From positions 1,454,001 to 1,518,000 of the forward strand of contig JADLSH010000379.1 in NCBI GenBank assembly GCA_016169945.1: a stretch of DNA of 64,000 nt, given 5' to 3'. A model generated the notes under the pieces. That model saw only the letters and a list, made by a program, of their open reading frames with translations. It ran no database searches and was not told the origin of the DNA. The position numbers were made by a program, and so were the translations under genes. The DNA is from Trachythela sp. YZ-2020. Lineage: Eukaryota > Cnidaria > Anthozoa > Malacalcyonacea > Clavulariidae. Every line of letters begins with the position of its first letter. Within the stretch, counting starts at the first letter, position 1. Positions 12,833-23,500 of this stretch are shown here, one piece after another.

Positions 12833-13010
12833 AAAGGTACATTTATTAGACCCTAACCAGGAACAGCTACGAAAAATGCAATTATAGGTCCCTGGCAGGA
12901 ATCGAAACTGCAGCCCTGCGATTCCGGTGCAGCGCTCTAACCAACTGAACTACAGAGTCCAGTTGTCCAGCTCTAACCACAAGTTCATGTATATATACTA
13001 GGGTACTCTT
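12833..13010 (-). mobile_element. tRNA-derived SINE, copy 1
   Basis: On the minus strand it shows a TATA-like leader (CTAGTATATATACATGAAC), then an A-box-like TAGTTCAGTTGG, a B-box-like GTTTCGATTCC and a tail ending GGTTAGGGTCTAATAAATGT. The B box has one change from the plus-strand copy. The acceptor stem does not close well, so it is not a working tRNA gene. Confidence 0.7.
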
Positions 13011-13142
13011 CCTGGTTAGGTCTAATAAATGTATATAATTTACACTCAATAATTTTCCATCTGCAAAACCTTCAATTATTAATTAAATTTAGTGAGATGT
13101 CAACAACAAAATCTTGATATTTACCTAACAACTTAACTTGGC

Positions 13143-13320
13143 AGTACCCTAGTACCCTAGTATATATACATGAACTCGACAACTGGACTCTGTAGCTCAG
13201 TTGGTTAGAACGCTGCACCGGAATCGCAGGGCCACAGGTTCGATTCCTGCAGGGACCTATTGTTGCACTTTTCGTAGCTGTTCCTGGTTAGGTCTAATAA
13301 ATGTATATAATTCTCACTCA
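13143..13320 (+). mobile_element. tRNA-derived SINE, copy 2
   Basis: The leader CTAGTATATATACATGAAC is followed by GGACTCTGTAGCTCAGTTGG, where TAGCTCAGTTGG matches the Pol III A box. GGTTCGATTCC matches the B box exactly. The tRNA-like head ends near 13259 and is joined to a unique body with GGTTAGGTCTAATAAATGT. D, anticodon and T arms can be drawn, but the 7-bp acceptor stem has mismatches, as expected for a SINE head. Confidence 0.75.
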
Positions 13321-13664
13321 ATAATTTTCCATCAGCAAAACCTTTCAATTATTAAGGGTACATTTACATGCTGCGATTTGTCGGGCCGATTTTAGGTTTT
13401 GCTGAATGTTAATGACGAATATTTTCAGTTGATGATGTCACCAAATGACATTTGCCACGTATTTTTCAAATATCATTAACGTGCATCTGAAATCGCAACC
13501 TGTGAACGTACCTTAAGATGCACATAAAAGAATATTTTTAAACTCATCTGAATTATGATGAAAGTGGTCTACATTATCATACTTTTAAAACGTTTGAGGT
13601 ATTCAAAATATGTTACTACTAGTCAGTAGTAGTGTATGTGGTTTTCGAGCCCCTTTTTTGAGGG

Positions 13665-14125
13665 TGTGCGAGAGTGTGCTAATTGAATATTCAGTAAGTG
13701 AGGGTGGAACGGGGTGGCACGTGGTCATTAGCATACGAGGGTGGCGTGTTATGTAATTAACATAAAAAAGGGGGCCTCAAACATCAATTAACATAAACAT
13801 CATTAATTTTACTTCGCGGCCGCTTAGCGAGCGTGGCGGGAAAGGGACCGATAATAAGTCTCCACTACGTCGATGACTCCTTTCGCGTCGTCTCTGTTGT
13901 CCGAACGAGATCGACTTCTACTCGAAAGCTTGTGGTTCACTTCTTTTGTGTAACCGGCATCGACTTGAACGACGGTGTCCCCCCGGGCACAATGATAATG
14001 CGAGAGTGTGCTAATTGAATATTCAGTAAGGGGGTGGCACAGGGTGGCACTTGGCCATTAGCATATGAGGGTACATGTTACGTAATTAACATATAAAAAA
14101 GGTGACCGCAACTCATCATTAACAT
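13665..14125. repeat. ~110-bp direct repeats around a GC-rich core
   Basis: The segments 13665-13775 and 14000-14110 are direct copies starting GCGAGAGTGTGCTAATTGAA. Both contain GGGTGGCAC, CATTAGCATA and TAATTAACAT. The ~185 bp between them (about 13815-13998) is much more GC-rich than its surroundings, contains a GCGGCCGC octamer and is open in one plus frame. It could be a small terminal-direct-repeat element carrying captured sequence. No protein family is recognised. Confidence 0.55.
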
Positions 14126-14129
14126 TTTA

Positions 14130-14820
14130 TGCTAGTTTTTCAAAAACACAAAAAGTGGTTAAAAATGGCCAAAAAGTAAAGGCTAACCCCTATTATCATT
14201 ATTGATATATACTGTAGATAAATACTATATATATACTATAAGACTTTATGAACTACACTCACAGTAGTCGTAACATTATTGTTCGGTCTTCCGAAACATT
14301 ATTATATAGATTATTATGTTTTGTTATTTACTTATTTAATGCTAGTTGTAGCATTCATACTTTAGCAATACCTGTAAATTAGGTCATGCCAATAAAGTGA
14401 ATTTAAAAAACCCCTTAACATTTTTGATGACCAAAAGTTAAGGCTAACCCCTTTACTTTTTGGGCATTTTATGCTAGTTTTTCAAAAACACAAAAAGTGG
14501 CTAAAAATGGCCAAAAAGTAAAGGCTAACCTCTTAATTACAGAAAACCACACTATATATGAAGAGTTTTTTTATAAAGTATTCTATTTTGTTTCTTTAGA
14601 GAGGTACAACCGGCCAAGCTATTGGAAAAATCATTGACGTGAATACAACATAAAGGTATGTGTCATTCATGCAAGTTGCTAAAAATGGACAAAAAGTAAA
14701 GGCTACCCTTAGCATTTTTTCGACCAAAAGTTAAGGCTAACCCCTTTACTTTTTGGCCATTTTTCAAAAGCTCAAAAAGTTGCTTAAAATGGGAAGGGTT
14801 AGCCTTTACTTTTAGGACAC
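14130..14820. repeat. Dispersed copies of the hairpin-satellite family
   Basis: Copies of the array's variant unit, in reverse orientation, occur at about 14125-14190 and 14465-14530 (TTTTATGCTAGTTTTTCAAA ... AGTGGCTAAAAATGGCC). A third diverged copy is at about 14680-14815. Between the last two, 14530-14680 is the inverse of a spacer found twice at 17105-17500 (GGTACAACCGGCCAAGCTAT and a following stretch). Satellite and spacer therefore travel together. Confidence 0.7.
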
Positions 14821-16043
14821 CGAGAGCACCACGCCCAACATTACAAAGAGAGCAAAGAAGAAGGCTCAACATCGTCGAAGAGGACAGGAAGCGCACATAA
14901 GAAGGGTTATGATGTAAGTATAAATGAAGGCTTGACTTTTTATAAAAAGAATATTGATGAACAGCTTGTGGGACCGTATGTTCACATACTGAGGATGCGC
15001 ACCCGATATGACATGTCCCACATTCACGACAGAAATAAATGTCATATAAATAGTAGCATGATTGAACAGTGAATCAGTCTTCTAATTCTTTGCTCCTACA
15101 TCCTCTTGGCATGGTGTGCACATTACCGTTCAAGGGATGTACTAAATGGAGCATTTACATCCTCTTGGCATGGTATGCACATACAGTTCAAGGGATGTTT
15201 GGAAGAAGGACCATTAAAAGGGGGTTTGTTGCTGAGGGGTGGGCAGGGTTGGGCTATGTCGCGACCCTGGGGGGAATCTTTCAAGGGAGGGGTATTTTTT
15301 TTATTAGAAAATGATGTGATGAAATGATATAAAAAATTTTAAAAGAATTGATTATATCGGGAAAAATAATTTTGCGCATGCGCCAGAATGATTTTTGCAC
15401 CACAACCATTGTGCAAGATATAACATTATAAAAGTATTTTTACTGTAGGGACGTGGGTGGGTTTTTTATCTGGCCGTATAAGTAAAAACGTTCGTTACCA
15501 CCGTTGAAAAAAATAAAATTTTGGTGGGAAAAGTATTCCTTGGGAAAAAAATAATCTTTTATTTAAAAAGTAAAGGATAAAGACTGACCAGTTCGAGCCA
15601 GGTAAGTGTTATTTTTAAAAAAAAAAAGTTAACTATTTAAAAAAAAAAAGAAAAAAAAATAGAAAAAAGAAAAAAAAAAGTAAAAACAAAAAAAAAAAAA
15701 ACCCCAAAAAAAACAAAAAAAGTAAAAAGAAAAAAAGAAAAAAGAAAAAAAAAATTATAAGGGGGGGGGGAGGGATGGATATAGCGGGGTGGAAAGGGGG
15801 GCGAGAATTAGAGAATCTGGTTTTACGGGGTGTGGGTAGGCAATACATTTGGTAAGATATGTAGGGGGAATTATTTAGGGCGAACAGGGGGGCTTTATGC
15901 CATGATTAGTTAAATTTGGTGTGTTTAAAGCTTTTGGTTTAGTTTGACCATTTTTAACAAGTTCAGGGTTAAAATGTTAAAGGCGTACCTTAGTCTACGC
16001 CCAACATCGTCCAATAGGACAGCAAAAGGATAGAAGAATGAAT
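14821..16043. other. No gene; degenerate monomers, 59-bp duplicate, A-rich tract
   Basis: One diverged copy of the 34-bp minisatellite monomer lies at about 14862-14897 and another at about 15999-16030. A 59-bp unit beginning CATCCTCTTGGCATGG is present twice (from 15099 and 15158). 15617-15752 is almost pure A-rich sequence followed by a G run. Nothing codes. Confidence 0.6.
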
Positions 16044-16850
16044 CATGCTACAGTATATATACCGTACTCCTTTGTGGTATAAATGTGGGAGCATACCAGA
16101 TCGATTGCGCACCCTCAGTACCCAAATTACACTGCGCACCTTCGAACAAGGTTCAGTAAAAATACCTACTACGGGTGTCAACCTACGAGGGAATGGTTTA
16201 TACTGTAGGAGAGAGGGCTTACTTACAAAACTGTCAAACCGGGAAGAGGTTAACGCTCAAACATCGTCCAAGAGGACAGCGAGAGCACGCTCAAACATCG
16301 TCCAAGAGGACAGAGAGAGCACGCTCAAACATCGTCCAAGAGGACAGCGAGAGCACGCTCAAACATCGTCCAAGAGGACAGCGAGAGCACGCTCAAACAT
16401 CGTCCAAGAGGACAGCGAGAGCACGCTCAAACATCGTCCAAGAGGACAGCGAGAGCACGCTCAAACAACGTCCAAGAGGACAGCGAGAGAGCACGCTCAA
16501 ACATCGTCCAAGAGGACAGCGAGAGCACGCTCAAACAACGTCCAAGAGGACAGCGAGAGCACGCTCAAACAACGTCCAAGAGGACAGCGAGAGCACGCTC
16601 AAACATCGTCCAAGAGGACAGCGAGAGCACGCTCAAACATCGTCCAAGAGGACAGAGAGAGCACGCTCAAACATCGTCCAAGACGACACAGGAAGAACAA
16701 ATCAACGTTCACTCACGTTACAGTATATATATCATACTCCTTTCTGTTATAAATGTGGGAGCATACCTGATCGATTGCGCATGCTCAGTCACCCAAATAT
16801 CGTTTAGTCACTGCGCACGTTCAAACAAGTGAGCAAGGTCCATAAAAACA
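16044..16850. repeat. 34-bp minisatellite bracketed by direct repeats
   Basis: About 13 tandem copies of a 34-bp unit (GCTCAAACATCGTCCAAGAG plus GACAGCGAGAGCAC) fill 16250-16690, with very few substitutions (CATCG/CAACG, GCGAG/AGAGAG) and one copy with a 2-bp GA insertion. The array sits between direct repeats at 16044-16165 and 16713-16850, which share ACAGTATATATA, TATAAATGTGGGAGCATACC and GATCGATTGCGCA. Because 34 is not a multiple of 3 and the unit lacks stops, two plus frames stay open for over 600 bases. I read these as artefacts and not genes. Confidence 0.85.
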
Positions 16851-17104
16851 AGAGGTTCGTCTTAAGCAAAACGTTAAGGGGCTAGCCTTTAGGTGGAAAA
16901 AGGTGATATGCCTTATGGTGTCCGGAAATCAAGATGAAGTGAATGACAGTTTGGCTCGGTTATTCCTGGTCGTGTTAAACAAACAGGATATCTCTGATGC
17001 CCACAAGCGGACGATCCACTGGTTGGAAGGAGCTTCTTTCTGCAGTTTATTTTGCACGACCGGCCAGAAAAATGAAGATGAACTGACATGGAAAAGTGAG
17101 TGAG

Positions 17105-17500
17105 ACTTGCATGAATGCGACATTCCTGCATGTTGTATTCACATCCATGATTTTTCCAATAGCTTGGCCGGTTGTACCACTCTAAAGAAACAAAACAGAA
17201 TATTTTATAAAACACTCTTCATATAATGTGGTTTTCTGTAATTAAGGGGTTAGCCTATACTATATTTTTTGAGTTTTTGAAAACAAGCATAAAATGGCCA
17301 AAAAGTAAAGGGGTTAGCCTTTACTTTTTTACCATTTTTAAGGACTGTCAAGAATGAGACATGCCTGTATGTTGTATTCACATCAATGATTTTTTCCAAT
17401 AGGGTTGGCTGGTTGTACCACTCTAAAGAAACGAAATAGAATATTTTATAAAACACTCTTCTTATAGTGCGGTTTTCTGTAATTAAGGGGTTAGCCTTTA
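17105..17500 (+). repeat. Two copies of a satellite-associated spacer
   Basis: About 17105-17245 and 17345-17490 are direct copies carrying CATGTTGTATTCACATC or TATGTTGTATTCACATC, GGTTGTACCACTCTAAAGAA, TATTTTATAAAACACTCTTC and GTGGTTTTCTGTAATTAAGG. Each runs straight into hairpin-satellite sequence. The inverse copy is at 14530-14680. Confidence 0.75.
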
Positions 17501-20500
17501 CTTTTTGGCCATTTTCGGCCACTTTTTGAGTTCTGAAAAAGTGGCCGAAAATTGCCAAAAAGTAAAGGGGTTAGCCTTAACATTATGTCGAAAAAATGTT
17601 AAGGGGTTAGCCTATACTTTTTGGGCATTTTCAGTCACTTATTGACATTTTGAATATGTGGCCGAAAATGGCCAAAAAGTAAAGGGGTTAGCCTTAACTT
17701 TTGGTCGAAAAAATGTTAAGGGGTTAGCCTTTACTTTTTGGCAATTTTCGGCCACTTTTTGAGTTCTGAAAAAGTGGCCGAAAATGGCCAAAAGTAAAGG
17801 GTTAGCCTTAACTTTTGGTCGAAAAAATGTTAAGGGTTAGCCTTTACTTTTTGGTCATTTTCGGCCACTTTTAGAGTTCTGAAAAAGTGGCCGAAAATGG
17901 CCAAAAAGTAAAGGGGTTAGCCTTAACTTTTGGTCGAAAAAATGTTAAGGGGTTAGCTTACTTTTGGTCATTTTCGGCCACTTTTGAGTTCTGAAAAAGT
18001 GGCCGAAAATGGCCAAAAAAGGTTAGCCTTAGCTTTTGGTCGAAAAAATGTTAAGGGGTTAGCCTTTACTTTTTGGCCATTTTCGGCCACTTTTTGAGTT
18101 CTGAAAAAGTGGCAGAAAATGGCCAAAAAGTAAAGGGGTTCGCCTTAACTTTTGTTATGGGGTTAGCCTTTACTTTTTGGCCATTTTTAACCACTTTTTG
18201 AGTTCTGAAAAAGTGGCCGAAAATGGCCAAAAAGTAAAGGGTATAGCCTTACCTTTTGGTCGAAAAAATGTTAAGGGGTTAGCCTTTACTTTTGGTCATT
18301 TTCGGCCACTTTTTGAGTTCTGAAAAAGTGGCCGAAAATAAAAAAAATAAAGGTTAGCCTATAACTTTTGGTCGAAAAAATGTTAAGGGTTAGCCTTTAC
18401 TTTTGGTGATTTTCGGCCACTTTTGAGTTCTGAAAAAGTGGCCGAAAATGGCCAAAAATAAAGGGTTAGCCTTAACTTTTGGTCGAAAAAATGTTAAAGA
18501 GGTTAGCCTTTACTTTTGGTGATTTTCGGCCACTTTTGAGTTCTGAAAAAGTGGCCGAAAATGGCCAAAAGTAAAGGGTTAGCCTTAACTTTTGGTCGAA
18601 AAAATGTTAAGGAGTTAGCCTTTACTTTTGGTCATTTTCGGCCACTTTTTGAGTTCTGAAAAAGTGGCCGAAAATGGCCAAAAGTAAAGGGTTAACTTAA
18701 CTTTTGTTAAGGGGTTAGCCTTTACTTTTTGGCCATTTTTAACCACTTTTTGTGTTTTTGAAAAACTAGCATAAAATGGCCAAAAAGTAAAGGGTAACCC
18801 TTAGCTTTTGGTCGAAAAAATGTTAAGGGGTTAGCGTTTACTTTTTGGCCATTTTCGGCCACTTCTTGAGTTCTGAAAAAGTGGCCGAAAATGGCCAAAA
18901 AGTAAAGGGGTTAGCCTTAACTTTTGGTCGAAAAAATGTTAAGGGGTTAGCCTTTACTTTTTGGTCATTTTCGGCCACTTTTGAGTTCTGAAAAAGTTGC
19001 AGAAAATGGCCAAAAATTAAAGGGGTTAGCCTTAACTTTCGGTCGAAAAAATGTTAAGGGGTTAGCCTTTACTTTTTGGTCATTTTCGGCCACTTTTTGA
19101 GTTCTGAAAAAGTGGCCGAAAATGGCCAAAAAGTAAAGGTTAACTTAACTTTTGGTCGAAAAAATGTTAAGGGGTTAGCCTTTACTTTTGGTGATTTTCG
19201 GCCACTTTTGAGTTCTGAAAAAGTGGCCGAAAATGGCCAAAAGTAAAGGAATGCCTTAACTTTTGTTAAGGGTTAGCCTTTACTTTTTGGCCATTTTTAA
19301 CCACTTTTGTGTTTTTGAAAAACTAGCATAAAATGGCCAAAAAGTAAAGGGTAACCCTTAACTTTGGTCGAAAAAATGTTAAGGGGTTAGCGTTTACTTT
19401 TTGGCCATTTTCGGCCACTTCTTGAGTTCTGAAAAAGTGGCCGAAAATGGCCAAAAAGTAAAGGGGTTAGCCTTAACTTTTGGTCGAAAAAATGTTAAGG
19501 GTTAGCCTTTACTTTTGGTCATTTTCGGCCACTTTTGAGTTCTGAAAAAGTGGCAGAAAATGGCCAAAAGTAAAGGGGTTAGCCTTAACTTTTGGTCGAA
19601 AAAATGTTAAGGGTTAGCCTTTACTTTTTGGTTATTTTCGGCCACTTATTGAGTTCTGAAAAAGTGGCCGAAACTGGCCAAAAAGTAAAGGGGTTAATTA
19701 ACTTTTGGTCGAAAAATGTTAAGGGTTAGCCTTTACTTTTGGTCATTTTCGGCCACTTTTGAGTTCTGAAAAGTGGCCGAAAATGGCCAAAAGTAAAGGG
19801 TTAGTATAACTTTTGGTCGAAAAATGTTAAGGGTTAGCCTTTACTTTTTGGCCATTTTCGGCCACTTTTTGAGTTCTGAAAAAGTGGCAGAAAATGGCCA
19901 AAAAGTAAAGGGGTTAGCCTTAACTTTTGTTAAGGGGTTAGCCTTTACTTTTTGGCCATTTTTAACCACTTTTTGAGTTCTGAAAAAGTGGCCGAAAATG
20001 GCCAAAAAGTAAAGGGGTTAGCCTTAACTTTTGGTCGAAAAAATGTTAAGGGGTTAGCCTTTACTTTTTGGTCATTTTCGGCCACTTTTTGAGTTCTGAA
20101 AAAGTGGCCGAAAATGGCCAAAAGTAAAGGGTTAACTAACTTTTGGTCGAAAAAATGTTAAGGGTTAGCCTTTACTTTTGGTGATTTTCGGCCACTTTTT
20201 TAGTTCTGAAAAAGTGGCCGAAAATGGCCAAAAAAGTAAAGGGTTAATAACTTTTGGTCGAAAAATGTTAAGGGGTTAGCCTTTACTTTTTGGTGTTTTT
20301 CGGCCACTTTTTGAGTTCTGAAAAAGTGGCCGAAAATGGCCAAAAAGTAAAGGGGTTAGCCTAACTTTTGGTCGAAAAAATGTTAAGGGGTTAGCCTTAC
20401 TTTTGGTCATTTTCGGCCACTTTTGAGTTCTGAAAAAGTGGCCGAAAATGGCCAAAAATAAAGGGTAGGTTACCTTAACTTTTGTTAAGGGTTAGCCTTT

Positions 20501-23500
20501 ACTTTTTGGCCATTTTTAACCACTTTTTGTGTTTTCGAAAAACTAGCATAAAATGGCCAAAAAGTAAAGGCTAACCTTAGCTTTTGGTCGAAAAAATGTT
20601 AAGGGGTTAGCGTTTACTTTTTGGCCATTTTCGGCCACTTCTTGAGTTCTGAAAAAGTGGCCGAAAATGGCCAAAAAGTAAAGGGGTTAGCCTTAACTTT
20701 TGGTCGAAAAAATGTTAAGGGGTTAGCCTTTACTTTTTGGTCATTTTCGGCCACTTTTTGAGTTCTGAAAAAGTGGCAGAAAATGGCCAAAAAGTAAAGG
20801 GGTTAGCCTTAACTTTTGGTCGAAAAAATGTTAAGGGGTTAGCCTTTACTTTTTGGTCATTTTCGGCCACTTTTTGAGTTCTGAAAAAGTGGCCGAAAAT
20901 GGCCAAAAGCAAAGGGAGCCTTAACTAAAAATGTTAAGGGGTTAGCCTTTACTTTTTGGTCATTTTCGGCCACTTTTTGAGTTCTGAAAAAGTGGCAGAA
21001 AATGGCCAAAAAGTAAAGGGTGTAACCTTAACTTTTGGTCGAAAAAATGTTAAGGGTTAGCCTTTACTTTTTGGTCATTTTCGGCCACTTTTAGAGTTCT
21101 GAAAAAGTGGCCGAAAATGGCCAAAAATAAAGGGTTAGCTAACTTTTGGTCGAAAAAATGTTAAGGGTTTAGCCTTTACTTTTTGGTGATTTTCGGCCAC
21201 TTTTTGAGTTCTGAAAAAGTGGCCGAAAATGGCCAAAAAGTAAAGGGGTTAGCCTTAACTTTTGGTCGAAAAAATGTTAAGGGGTTAGCCTTTACTTTTT
21301 GGTGATTTTCGGCCACTTTTTGAGTTCTGAAAAAGTGGCCGAAAATGGCCAAAAAGTAAAGGGGTTATTAACTTTTGGTCGAAAAAATGTTAAGGGTTAG
21401 CCTTTACTTTTGGTCATTTTCGGCCACTTTTGAGGTCTGAAAAAGTGGCCGAAAATGGCCAAAAAGTAAAGGGGTTAGCCTTAACTTTTGGTCGAAAAAA
21501 TGTTAAGGGGTTAGCCTTTACTTTTTGGTGATTTTCGGCCACTTTTTGAGTTCTGAAAAAGTGGCCGAAAATGGCCAAAAAGTAAAGGGGTTAGCCTTAA
21601 CTTTTGTTAAGGGGTTAGCCTTTACTTTTTGGCCATTTTTAACCACTTTTTGTGTTTTTGAAAAACTAGCATAAAATGGCCAAAAAGTAAAGGGTAACCC
21701 TTAGCTTTTGGTCGAAAAAATGTTAAGGGGTTAGCGTTTACTTTTTGGCCATTTTCGGCCACTTCTTGAGTTCTGAAAAAGTGGCCGAAAATGGCCAAAA
21801 AGTAAAGGGGTTAGCCTTAACTTTTGGTCGAAAAAATGTTAAGGGGTTAGCCTTTACTTTTTGGTCATTTTCGGCCACTTTTTGAGTTCTGAAAAAGTGG
21901 CAGAAAATGGCCAAAAAGTAAAGGGGTTAGCCTTAACTTTTGGTCGAAAAAATGTTAAGGGGTTAGCCTTTACTTTTTGGTTATTTTCGGCCACTTATTG
22001 AGTTCTGAAAAAGTGGCCGAAAATGGCCAAAAAGTAAAGGGGTTAGCCTTAACTTTTGGTCGAAAAAATGTTAAGGGGTTAGCCTTTACTTTTTGGTCAT
22101 TTTCGGCCACTTTTGAGTTCTGAAAAAGTGGCCGAAAATGGCCAAAAATAAAGGGTTAGCCTTAACTTTTGGTCGAAAAATGTTAAGGGTTAGCCTTTAC
22201 TTTTTGGTGATTTTCGGCCACTTTTTGAGTTCTGAAAAAGTGGCCGAAAATGGCCAAAAAGTAAAGGGGTTAGCCTTTACTTTTTGGCCATTTTTAACCA
22301 CTTTTTGTGTTTTCGAAAAACTAGCATAAAATGGCCAAAAAGTAAAGGGGTAGCCTTAGCTTTTGGCCGAAAAAATGTTAAGGGGGTTAGCCTTTACTTT
22401 TGGTGATTTTCGGCCACTTTTGAGTTCTGAAAGTGGCCGAAAATGGCCAAAAGGTAAAGGGATTAGCCTTAACTTTTGGTCGAAAAAATGTTAAGGGTTA
22501 GCCTTTACTTTTGGTGATTTTCGGCCACTTTTGAGTTCTGAAAAAGTGGCCGAAAATGGCCAAAAGTAAAGGGTTAGCCTTAACTTTTGGTCGAAAAATG
22601 TTAAAGTTAGCCTTTACTTTTTGGTCATTTTCGGCCACTTTTTGAGTTCTGAAAAAGTGGCCGAAAATGGCCAAAAAGTAAAGGGTAACCCTTAGCTTTT
22701 GGTCGAAAAAATGTTAAGGGGTTAGCGTTTACTTTTTGGCCATTTTCGGCCACTTCTTGAGTTCTGAAAAAGTGGCCGAAAATGGCCAAAAAGTAAAGGG
22801 GTTAGCCTCAACTTTTGGTCGAAAAATGTTAAGGGGTTAGCCTTTACTTTTGGTCATTTTCGGCCACTTTTGAGTTCTGAAAAAGTGGCAGAAAATGGCC
22901 AAAAATAAAGGGTTAATAACTTTTGGTCGAAAAAATGTTAAGGGGTTAGCCTTTACTTTTTGGTTATTTTCGGCCACTTATTGAGTTCTGAAAAAGTGGC
23001 CGAAAATGGCCAAAAAGTAAAGGGGTTAGCCTTAACTTTTGGTCGAAAAAATGTTAAGGGGTTAGCCTTTACTTTTTGGTCATTTTCGGCCACTTTTTGA
23101 GTTCTGAAAAAGTGGCCGAAAATGGCCAAAAAGTAAAGGGGTTAGCCTTAACTTTTGGTCGAAAAAATGTTAAGGGTTAGCCTTTACTTTTGGTCATTTT
23201 CGGCCACTTTTGAGTTCTGAAAAAGTGGCCGAAAATAACAAAAAAATAAAGTTAGCCTTAACTTTTGGTCGAAAAATGTTAAGGGGTTAGCCTTTACTTT
23301 TGGTGATTTTCGGCCACTTTTTGAGTTCTGAAAAAGTGGCCGAAAATGGCCAAAAAGTATTAACTTTTGTTAAGGGGTTAGCCTTTACTTTTGGCCATTT
23401 TTAACCACTTTTTGTGTTTTTGAAAAACTAGCATAAAATGGCCAAAAAGTAAAGGGGTTAGCCTTAACTTTTGGTCGAAAAAATGTTAAGGGTTAGCCTT

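Larger units (their letters stand above)
12716..13570. mobile_element. Composite inverted repeat holding two opposed SINEs
   Basis: The outer arms (12716-12772 and 13513-13570) are inverted copies built on AATTCAGATGAGTTTAAA and TTTATGTGCATCTTAA. Inside are two tRNA-like SINE copies pointing away from each other, plus a stray SINE tail at about 13011-13090. The layout suggests a foldback host element into which a SINE inserted before or during formation of the palindrome. Confidence 0.7.

Noticed and set aside
13185..13259. Functional tRNA gene
   Set aside because: A and B boxes are good but the acceptor stem is mismatched, a second copy is diverged, and both continue into the same non-tRNA body, so it is a SINE.
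15633..15848. Minus ORF rich in Phe and Leu
   Set aside because: It is the complement of an A-rich tract; low-complexity artefact.
16045..16807. Overlapping plus-strand ORFs of 235 and 210 codons made of Arg/Ser/Thr-rich repeats
   Set aside because: They lie over a 34-bp minisatellite whose unit has no stops in two frames. The two frames encode the same peptide with a shift, as expected for an artefact.
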